DNA of 56,057 bases, taken from NCBI GenBank assembly GCA_025352885.1, contig JANXRZ010000116.1, positions 1 through 56,057 on the forward strand. Direction: 5' to 3'. Numbering within the stretch: position 1 is the first letter of the stretch; the number at the start of each line of letters is the position of its first letter. The stretch comes from Pseudomonadota bacterium (GTDB lineage: Bacteria; Pseudomonadota; Gammaproteobacteria; Burkholderiales; SG8-39). The position numbers were made by a program, and so were the translations under genes. This document shows positions 49,992 through 56,057 of the stretch, piece by piece. The notes beneath the pieces are model-generated. The model was not told the DNA's origin. It ran no database searches and was given only the letters and a program-made list of their open reading frames with translations.

Positions 49992-51598
49992 AAGTCGCCG
50001 ACACGCTGGCCAAAACGCTCAAAGCCTATGGCGCCGAATGGGCGTTCGGCATCCCCGGCAACGATGTGCTCGAGACCGTGCGCGCCTGCGAAGAGGCGGG
50101 CATCCAGTTCGTGCTCGGGAAAAGCGAGCCGTCCTGCGCGTTCATGGCCGATGCGGTCTACCAGCTCACCGGCAAGCCCGCGGTGCTGATCCCCGCGCTC
50201 GGGCCCGGCATCTCGAACGCGATGTCCGGCATTGCAGGCGCGATGCAGGAGCGCTCGGCCATGGCCATTCTTTGCGGCGAGATGGCCACCAAGCAGATGG
50301 GGATCTACAACCACCAGGTGTTCGACCACGTGGCGCTTGCCCGGCCGGTCACCAAGTACGCGGAGAACCTGAATCCCAAGCGTGCCGCGCAGCAGCTCGC
50401 CAAGGCGCTCGACATCGCGCTGAGCTATCCCGCGGGCCCGGTCTTCCTGAACGTGCCGGCCGATTACAACCGCGAAGCCGCTGCCGATGAAGAGCCGAGG
50501 CACCCGGCCAAGCGTGCGACCAGCGCGCTGGCCGATGATTCAGTTGCTCGACTGCGTGCCGTGGTCGCCGCAGCCAAGCGCCCGATTGCGCTCGCAGGAC
50601 GCGGCGCGTTGCTTGGTCGAACGCCAGAAGCGTTCAAGCGCTTCGTCGAGGCCTGGAAGCTCCCGTTCTTCACGACCTACAAGGCGAAAGGCATTACGGG
50701 CGACTCGCATCCGCTGTGCCTTGGCAGCGTGGGCCTCTCCCCGGTCGTGGACACGGAGAATCTCGCGCTCATCAAGGAAGCCGACTGCATCGTGCTGGTC
50801 GGGTTCGATCCGATCGAATTGCGCGACGCGTGGCTGGACGCGTGGCCGCAGGCGCTTCCCGTCGTGAGCATCGACTGGGCGGCGCTCAACCACCGCATCT
50901 TCCCGGTCGGTGAAGAGGCGTTGGGCGATGTGCCGACGATCCTCGGGCAGCTACAGCCTTCCGGTGCAGTCACAAGCGCATGGACAGCCGGGCGCTTTGC
51001 GGACTTGCGCGCGAAGGTTGCGCACATCGTCCGTCCGCGCTCGCCGGCCAAGGGCATCAGCCCGGCTGCGCTCTTTCGTGCGGTGAGCGACCAGGCGAAG
51101 GACGACTGGATCATGACCGTCGACGTCGGTGCGCACCGCATCCTAGCCAACCACGTGCTCGAGTGCCGCACGCCCGGCCAACTCATGCAATCGAACGGCC
51201 TGGGATGCATGGGTTACGCGGTGCCCGCGGCCATCGCGGCGCAACTCGTTCATCCCAAGCGTCCCGTCGTCGCGATGCTGGGCGACGGCTGCATGCTCAT
51301 GACGCAGGGCGAACTCGCGCTCGCGGCCGAGCGCGAATTGCCGATCGTCGTGATCGTGCTGAACGATGCGGCGCTCGCGCTCATCAAGTTGAAGCAATCC
51401 AAGATGAACATGTCCCCGCGCGCGACCGATTTCCGCTCGCCGGATTTCGCCAAGGTTGCGGAAGGCTTCGGCGCGAAAGGCGTGCACGTCAACGCGCTCG
51501 AAGCTTTCAGCCGCGCGCTCACCGAAGCGGTCGCTTCGCGCCGCTTTACCGTCATCGATGCACAGGTGGACCCATCCGAGTACTGGGAGCAGATGTAG
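49988..51598 (+). CDS. Acetolactate-synthase-like TPP enzyme
   Basis: Full-length thiamine-diphosphate enzyme of 536 residues with PYR, central and PP domains. The activating Glu is in VLGKSEPSCAFMADAVYQLT; GPGISNAMSGIAGAMQERSA follows; the PP motif is MLGDGCMLMTQGELALAAER ending in VLNDAALALIK. The group includes acetolactate synthase, benzoylformate decarboxylase and oxalyl-CoA decarboxylase; the central domain does not allow a choice, and no regulatory small subunit gene is nearby. It is coupled to the methyltransferase gene and followed by the hydrolase gene. Confidence 0.88.
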   Translation: MKVADTLAKTLKAYGAEWAFGIPGNDVLETVRACEEAGIQFVLGKSEPSCAFMADAVYQLTGKPAVLIPALGPGISNAMSGIAGAMQERSAMAILCGEMATKQMGIYNHQVFDHVALARPVTKYAENLNPKRAAQQLAKALDIALSYPAGPVFLNVPADYNREAAADEEPRHPAKRATSALADDSVARLRAVVAAAKRPIALAGRGALLGRTPEAFKRFVEAWKLPFFTTYKAKGITGDSHPLCLGSVGLSPVVDTENLALIKEADCIVLVGFDPIELRDAWLDAWPQALPVVSIDWAALNHRIFPVGEEALGDVPTILGQLQPSGAVTSAWTAGRFADLRAKVAHIVRPRSPAKGISPAALFRAVSDQAKDDWIMTVDVGAHRILANHVLECRTPGQLMQSNGLGCMGYAVPAAIAAQLVHPKRPVVAMLGDGCMLMTQGELALAAERELPIVVIVLNDAALALIKLKQSKMNMSPRATDFRSPDFAKVAEGFGAKGVHVNALEAFSRALTEAVASRRFTVIDAQVDPSEYWEQM

Positions 51599-51612
51599 TC
51601 CGGCGGCTGGCC

Positions 51613-52515
51613 GTGCTCGCCACGTGGCTCGTGGCGGGGACGGCGTACGCGCTGCCGGCCGGCGACCATGCGATCACGTTCGGGCGCGGCACGCAGTCGC
51701 GCGCTTACCTCCTGCATGTGCCGGCGAAACTCGGTCCGCAGCCGCCGCTCGTGCTCAATTTTCATGCGGGCGGCTCGAATGCGTCCCAGCACCAGAAGCT
51801 CACGGGCATGGATGCGGTGGCGGATCGTGAAGGCTTCCTCATCGTCTATCCGGAAGGCACCGGAGTCCTCGAAGGCCAGCTGCAGACGTGGAACGCGGGC
51901 GGATGTTGCGGCGGCGCCGTGCGAGACAACGTAGACGACGTGGGCTTCGTGCGGCGCTTGCTCGAGGACCTCTCGCGCCGGCAGGCCTATGACCCGGCGC
52001 GGGTCTATGCAACCGGCTTCGATAACGGCGCGATGATGAGCTACCGCCTTGCCGCCGCGCTCTCGGACCGCATCGCGGCGATTGCGCCGGTTGCCGGGAC
52101 GATTGCGGTGGAGCATTTCCCGACGGTTCGCGCGGTGCCTGTCCTGCATATCCACAGCGCGGACGATCCGAGCGCGCCGTACGCGGGCGGCCGGGGCGCG
52201 GCGCTGCCCATGACGACCCAGCGCATCACGCATCTCGGCGTGGAAGCGGGCCTCGCCGAGTGGGCGAAAGCCAACGGGTGCGCGACGCCCCTGGAACAGC
52301 GCGAGAAGAAAGAGGCGCAGGGCCACACCGCCACGCTGTTCGCTTACCCGAAATGCCGCGCCGAAGTCCTGCTCTGGAAACTCACGGGCGCGGGCCATGT
52401 GTGGCCGGGGGGCGAGCGGGAGAATGTGCCCAAGCCGCTGGGCGCGGGCACCGCGGTGATCGATGCGAATGCCGAGGCGCTGAAGTTCTTCTCCGGCCAT
52501 CGCCTGCCTAAGTAG
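51613..52515 (+). CDS. PHB-depolymerase/LpqC-like hydrolase with Asp at the nucleophile position
   Basis: Alpha/beta-hydrolase of about 300 residues in the esterase_PHB/LpqC family, with a short signal peptide (LATWLVAGTAYA). Family features are PLVLNFHAGGSNASQHQKLT, GFLIVYPEGTG, the double Cys in WNAGGCCGG, and DDVGFVRRLLEDL. The nucleophile elbow, GxSxG in relatives, reads GFDNG, so Ser is replaced by Asp137; the acid (HSADDPSAPY) and His (GAGHVWPGG) are intact. The codon is GAT, not a Ser codon, so this is not a one-base change. The start is uncertain: GTG 51613 is the best candidate. An inactive carbohydrate-binding role or an Asp-nucleophile reaction are both possible. Confidence 0.83.
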   Translation: MLATWLVAGTAYALPAGDHAITFGRGTQSRAYLLHVPAKLGPQPPLVLNFHAGGSNASQHQKLTGMDAVADREGFLIVYPEGTGVLEGQLQTWNAGGCCGGAVRDNVDDVGFVRRLLEDLSRRQAYDPARVYATGFDNGAMMSYRLAAALSDRIAAIAPVAGTIAVEHFPTVRAVPVLHIHSADDPSAPYAGGRGAALPMTTQRITHLGVEAGLAEWAKANGCATPLEQREKKEAQGHTATLFAYPKCRAEVLLWKLTGAGHVWPGGERENVPKPLGAGTAVIDANAEALKFFSGHRLPK

Positions 52516-52518
52516 TCG

Positions 52519-53910
52519 CTAGCCCGCTCTCGTCGGCCACGCCGGCGGGTGAAAGCCGAGCGGCACCGGCGGCCTTGTCCAGTAAGCCGGCGTCTCCGAC
52601 AGCCCCACCACAGGTTTCAGGTGACGGATGCGGCCGTTGGGCGCATCGGTCTCGGTGCATAGCCGTGCAATCTCTTCTTCGGGCAACTCGTTCGGCACGC
52701 CTTTGAATGCGGCTTCATCAATGAGTCCGCGATCCACGATCCACTTGCCCGTGCGCGCAAGCGAAACCCGCACGAGCCAGCTGCCGCCTTCGCGCGCGCG
52801 GCGGGCGAGCGCCACCATCGCGCCCAGCGCCATTAAGTAGCCGCTCACGTAGTCGATGGCCGACACCGGCAGCAGGCGCGGCTGCGCGGGCGTGCCCGAA
52901 GCCTGCGCGATCCCGCTTACGCATTGCACGATCGAGTCGAAGCCGCGCCGCTCGCGCCACGGGCCGGTCGTGCCCCAGGCGCTCAAGGTGACGCAGACGA
53001 TGCCTGGTCGCAGCTCTGCAAGCGCATCGGGCGAAAAGCCGCGCGCCGCGAGCGCGCCCGGCCGATACGACTGCGAGAACACGTCCGCCTCGCGCACGAG
53101 CGCGCGCAACGTCTCAGTGCCTTCATTCGATCGCAGGTCGATTTGCGTCGAAAGCTTCCCCAGCCCCGTGTCGAGGTCGACCAGGCCTGAGTCGGCGAGA
53201 TGCGACGCCGTGACCTTGAGCACGTCCGCGCCATGCTCGGCGAGCGTGCGCGCGCACGTCGGACCCGCGAGCACGCGCGTGAGGTCGAGCACGCGAACGC
53301 CTGCGAGCGGCCGTGAACCCGGCGGCAACTTTTCGGGCGGCGCCTCGCCGATTTTCACGATTTCCAGTAACGACTGGTCGGCCACCGCTGCGGCTTGCGG
53401 ATGGCGAGCCCACTCCTCGTTGGTACGAATGAGCCCCGCGCAGCCGCCGGCCGCGTGGACGGCGTCCTCCAAGGCGACGCCGTCCCAGCCAAGGCTCAGC
53501 TTTTTGGCCGCCTCGCGATCCGCCGGGTGACCGAGCACCTTCAGCGCGGCTTCCCGATGCTGCGCGAAATTGCAGTGGAGGCTGACCCAGCGGCCGTCCC
53601 TGACCGGGTACATCCCCGAGTACGCATCCCAGACCGGCGGCAGCGGTTTGCCGTCGATGCGCATGTAGAGCGCGCTCCGCAGCGACGCCACCGCCGCGCG
53701 GAGGTCCACCGACACCTGCTGCGGCCTGCCGCCACGCACCGTCCAGAGATCGCTCGCGGCAAGGCCGGTCGCCGCCAGCGAAGCGGCGCTCGCCGCGCCG
53801 ATGCGAAACGGCGTGGGCAGCACCGGATCGTCCCCGGCGATTGCGACCTGGTCCTTGCCGGCGGAGAGGCCGGCCAGCGCGATCAGTTCGTCGAGTGCGG
53901 TGCGGGACAT
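52519..53910 (-). CDS. CaiB/BaiF-family CoA-transferase
   Basis: Class III CoA-transferase of 463 residues, which moves CoA between carboxylic acids. The core motif LAGVRVLDLTRVLAGPTCAR with ADVLKV is present but lies in the middle of the chain (about residue 215), and an extra N-terminal half with a related SLRSALYMRIDGKPLPPVWD pattern precedes it. SQSYRPGALAARGFSPDALA, CVTLSAWGTTGPWRERRGFD and YVSGYLMALGAMVALARR follow. This looks like a rearranged or double-domain CaiB. ATG 53910 starts the protein; it is divergent from the DUF3237 gene 50 bases away. Confidence 0.9.
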   Translation of the reverse strand: MSRTALDELIALAGLSAGKDQVAIAGDDPVLPTPFRIGAASAASLAATGLAASDLWTVRGGRPQQVSVDLRAAVASLRSALYMRIDGKPLPPVWDAYSGMYPVRDGRWVSLHCNFAQHREAALKVLGHPADREAAKKLSLGWDGVALEDAVHAAGGCAGLIRTNEEWARHPQAAAVADQSLLEIVKIGEAPPEKLPPGSRPLAGVRVLDLTRVLAGPTCARTLAEHGADVLKVTASHLADSGLVDLDTGLGKLSTQIDLRSNEGTETLRALVREADVFSQSYRPGALAARGFSPDALAELRPGIVCVTLSAWGTTGPWRERRGFDSIVQCVSGIAQASGTPAQPRLLPVSAIDYVSGYLMALGAMVALARRAREGGSWLVRVSLARTGKWIVDRGLIDEAAFKGVPNELPEEEIARLCTETDAPNGRIRHLKPVVGLSETPAYWTRPPVPLGFHPPAWPTRAG

Positions 53911-53960
53911 GGGCGCTCGGTTTTCGCACAGAATGCGCTCTGCACGCAAGGAGGCTGCCC

Positions 53961-54425
53961 GTGACATCCGGACCGTTGGACTTCGAATACCTGTGCGACC
54001 TCACGGTGGAGGTCGGTGAGATCCTCACGATGGGCGCGGGGCCGCTCGGCGAGCGGCGCATCGTGCCGATCCTCGGCGGCATGTTCGAAGGCCCGCAGAT
54101 GCGCGGCGTCGTCATGCCCGGCGGCAACGACTGGCAGATCGTGCGGACCGACGGCGTGCTCGACGTCGACGCGCGCTATGCGTTGAAGGAAGAGCGCGGC
54201 GGCGCCATCCGCATCACGAGCCAGGGTTACCGCCACGGGCCGCCCGAGGTGCTGGCCGCGCTCGGGCGAGGCGAGGAGGTGGATCCGAAAGCGTATTTCT
54301 TCCGGTCGGTGCTGCGCTTCGAGACCGGCGCGCCGGAGCTCGCGTTCCTCAACAAGACCATCGCAATTGCGAAGGCGCAGCGCCGCGCGCGGCAGGTGCT
54401 GCTCACCGCGTACCGCCTGCTGTGA
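53961..54425 (+). CDS. DUF3237 domain protein
   Basis: Protein of 154 residues of the DUF3237 family, a compact beta-barrel of unknown function often found beside CoA-transferases and Bug receptors in catabolic loci. Characteristic stretches are FEYLCDLTVEVGEILTMGAG, RRIVPILGGMFEGPQMRGVV, GGNDWQIVRTDGVLDVDARY and YFFRSVLRFETGAPELAFLN. GTG 53961 has AAGGAGG upstream and is a convincing start. A role in handling an aromatic or hydrophobic ligand is only a guess. Confidence 0.9.
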   Translation: MTSGPLDFEYLCDLTVEVGEILTMGAGPLGERRIVPILGGMFEGPQMRGVVMPGGNDWQIVRTDGVLDVDARYALKEERGGAIRITSQGYRHGPPEVLAALGRGEEVDPKAYFFRSVLRFETGAPELAFLNKTIAIAKAQRRARQVLLTAYRLL

Positions 54426-54514
54426 GGTCTGCCCGTTGGCAGCAATTTGCCCTAAGAGCCAATAACGGCGCGGGGGTCGGGCCAAATTTGGCAGCAATCA
54501 CTTTGGAGGCGGCG

Positions 54515-55498
54515 ATGCGAATCGGTAACGTTTTGGGGCTGGCACTGTTCGCCGCAGGGCTAGTGTCGGCGCCCCTTGCGCATGCACAAGATCCCGCCGC
54601 GGCGTGGCCGGCGAAGACCGTGCGCCTCATCCTCCCGTTCTCGCCGGGAGGCGGCACGGACTTCCAGGGGCGTATCCTCTGCGACGCATTGAGCCGCATG
54701 TTCGGTCAATCGTTCGTCATCGACTACAAGCCCGGGGCCGGCAGCAATATCGGCGTGGCGGAACTCGCGCGCAGTGCGCCCGACGGCTACACGCTCGGCT
54801 GGATCACGGTGGCCTCCCACGCGATCAACCCGACCCTCTACGCCAAGCTGCCGTTCGACCACATCAAGGATTTCGCGCCCGTGTCCATGGTCGGCACCTT
54901 CCCGAACTTGCTCGTGGTCAACAATGCCCTGCCCGTGAAAACGGTGCCCGACCTGATTGCGATGCTCAAGAAAGATCCGGGCAAGTACGCGTTCGCGTCC
55001 TCCGGCCAGGGCACGTCGCTCCACCTGTCGGGCGAGATGTTCAAGGTGATGACCGGCACGAACATGATCCACATCCCGTACAAGGGTGGCGGCCCGGCGC
55101 TGACCGACGTGATGGGCGGCGTGGTGCACATGACCTTCGGCAACATGCCGACGGTGCTCGCACAGTCCAAGGGCGGCAAGGTGCGTGCGGTGGCGGTGAC
55201 CTCATTGGAGCGCTGGTTCACGGCGCCCGAGATCCCGACCGTGGCCGAGACCGTGCCCGGGTTCGTCGCCATGTCGTGGCACGGTGTCGCCTTTCCGGCC
55301 GGCACGCCGCCTGGGATTGTCGACAAGCTGAACGCGGCCATGCAGCGCGTGCTGACCGCGCCCGACGTCGTAGAGAAGCTCGCTTCCGGCGGCGCAAAAG
55401 CCTCGCCCATGACTCCCCCGCAGTTCGCCGCCTACATCCGCGAAGACACCGAGCGCTGGGCCCCCGTCATCCGCGCCTCCGGCGCCCGGATCGAATAA
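54515..55498 (+). CDS. Bug/TctC-family tripartite tricarboxylate receptor
   Basis: Periplasmic solute receptor of 327 residues (Bug family), which usually delivers carboxylates to TctAB transporters. A signal peptide ends at AHAQ (about residue 25). Family motifs: WPAKTVRLILPFSPGGGTDF, FVIDYKPGAGSNIGVAELAR, APDGYTLGWI, FASSGQGTSLHLSGEMFKVM and IHIPYKGGGPALTDVMGG. GGAGGC precedes ATG 54515. No TctA/TctB genes are in the window, as is common for the many orphan Bug receptors of Burkholderiales. It probably serves the same catabolic locus as the CoA-transferase and DUF3237 genes. Confidence 0.95.
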   Translation: MRIGNVLGLALFAAGLVSAPLAHAQDPAAAWPAKTVRLILPFSPGGGTDFQGRILCDALSRMFGQSFVIDYKPGAGSNIGVAELARSAPDGYTLGWITVASHAINPTLYAKLPFDHIKDFAPVSMVGTFPNLLVVNNALPVKTVPDLIAMLKKDPGKYAFASSGQGTSLHLSGEMFKVMTGTNMIHIPYKGGGPALTDVMGGVVHMTFGNMPTVLAQSKGGKVRAVAVTSLERWFTAPEIPTVAETVPGFVAMSWHGVAFPAGTPPGIVDKLNAAMQRVLTAPDVVEKLASGGAKASPMTPPQFAAYIREDTERWAPVIRASGARIE

Positions 55499-55501
55499 CT
55501 G

Positions 55502-55584
55502 CGAATAAGTGGGGTCCGAATAAGTGGGGTCAGAGTCGAGATACGGTAAACAACAACCGGGGTCAGAGTCGATTCGCGGTAAAC
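55502..55584. repeat. Short direct repeats downstream of the Bug gene
   Basis: A 15-bp unit CGAATAAGTGGGGTC occurs twice in exact tandem (55502-55516, 55517-55531). A 26-bp unit beginning GGGGTCAGAGTCGA and ending CGGTAAAC occurs at 55526-55551 and 55559-55584 with four differences. Sequences of the GGGGTCAGAGTCGA type are, in my recollection, dispersed in proteobacterial genomes near IS200-like/REP-associated transposases; no transposase gene is present here. Confidence 0.7.
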
Positions 55585-55588
55585 GCAC

Positions 55589-55945
55589 GTGAACATGTCG
55601 AACAACCAGCTTAGGTTGCGCCTGACCCTCGCGGCGCTCGTGGTGCTCGTGCTTGGGGGTGCGATTGCGCTAGCGATCTACGCCTCTTCTGACGACGCCG
55701 CGCCCGAGTCCATCGGCTACATCGTCATCGACGGCCTCAAGTATCCCGTCGACCCGGCGGACTCGAAACGCTACAAGCGCGACCTCGAGATGTTCGGCGG
55801 CAAGGCATCCGTGCTGTTCGACGAATGGAGCCGCTGGTTCTCGCGGCTCTGGCAGGGCAAGGCGCTCGGCGTCACGATTGCCGCCCTAAGCGCACTTGTG
55901 TCAGCGCTGCTCTTGCTATTCGCGCGATCGCTGCCGCCGGGCTGA
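55589..55945 (+). CDS. Small membrane protein of unknown function
   Basis: About 116-118 residues, start GTG 55589 or ATG 55595 (MSNNQLRLRL). Two hydrophobic helices, near residues 12-32 (LTLAALVVLVLGGAIALAIY) and 92-114 (GVTIAALSALVSALLLLFA), flank a hydrophilic segment containing IGYIVIDGLKYPVDPADSKR. No family is recognised. Its last 57 bases are part of the left arm of the inverted repeat at the window end, so the C-terminus might be affected if that repeat is an artefact. Confidence 0.6.
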   Translation: MNMSNNQLRLRLTLAALVVLVLGGAIALAIYASSDDAAPESIGYIVIDGLKYPVDPADSKRYKRDLEMFGGKASVLFDEWSRWFSRLWQGKALGVTIAALSALVSALLLLFARSLPPG

Positions 55946-56057
55946 CGCATCATCTGATGATATTGCATCACGCATCAACTGGCAATCACTTACCGATACG
56001 TCAGCCCGGCGGCAGCGATCGCGCGAATAGCAAGAGCAGCGCTGACACAAGTGCGCT
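55889..56057. repeat. Perfect 59-bp inverted repeat at the window edge
   Basis: Bases 55889-55947 are the exact reverse complement of bases 55999-56057, which is the last base of the window. The 51-base spacer (55948-55998) includes a small dyad ATCATCTGATGAT. The right arm may continue past the edge. The left arm covers the end of the small membrane-protein gene. Confidence 0.95.

Noticed and set aside
51250-52500. 416-codon frame antisense to the TPP enzyme and hydrolase genes
   Set aside because: Spans two real genes on the other strand and has no recognisable content.

Overview
The window looks like a chromosomal piece of a high-GC betaproteobacterium, probably of the order Burkholderiales. 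The reasons are the porin with a C-terminal Phe, a Coq7-type ubiquinone hydroxylase, the block rplM-rpsI / DUF6776-like protein / bactofilin / erpA / anmK / M23 peptidase / tyrS that is typical of that group, a Bug/TctC-type receptor, and several ABC and TRAP uptake systems. The taxon is inferred from gene content only. No tRNA, rRNA, CRISPR array, prophage or intact insertion sequence was seen.

Layout. 1-2143: the end of a porin gene, then an MNT/HEPN toxin-antitoxin-like pair whose HEPN member lacks the usual modified Tyr. 2107-4796: coq7, a convergent membrane class III nucleotide cyclase, and a QueC-like PP-loop protein. 4935-20686: a long same-strand run made of two MurG-like glycosyltransferases, two GT4 glycosyltransferases, a histidine phosphatase and a NodB-like deacetylase, then a complete oligopeptide/oligosaccharide-type ABC importer, then a 904-residue ABC-exporter-like protein whose ATPase motifs are all degraded, and a cyclic-nucleotide-binding protein. 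This is the best candidate for an undescribed envelope-glycan system.

20683-28670: mostly housekeeping genes. The osmC-rplM intergenic region holds a strong candidate small RNA with its own promoter and terminator; it shows an anti-Shine-Dalgarno sequence in a hairpin loop. 28901-32273: a TRAP transporter. 32433-34185: a PatB-type lyase and a ChaC-like cyclotransferase. 34245-46758: a catabolic-looking operon with a two-subunit TPP decarboxylase, a three-subunit molybdenum hydroxylase (large subunit fused to a CoxG domain), an enoyl-CoA hydratase, a five-gene branched-chain-amino-acid-type ABC importer and an acyl-CoA ligase. A perfect 14-bp hairpin encloses the livH start codon.

46846-55945: a small Lys-rich secreted protein, a Tat-dependent transglutaminase-like protein, a TlpA-like thioredoxin, a methyltransferase with an apparent signal peptide, an acetolactate-synthase-like TPP enzyme, a PHB-depolymerase-like hydrolase with Asp at the nucleophile position, a CaiB-family CoA-transferase, a DUF3237 protein and a Bug receptor. 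The last 169 bases form a perfect 59-bp inverted repeat that runs into the window edge, which may be a fold-back assembly end.
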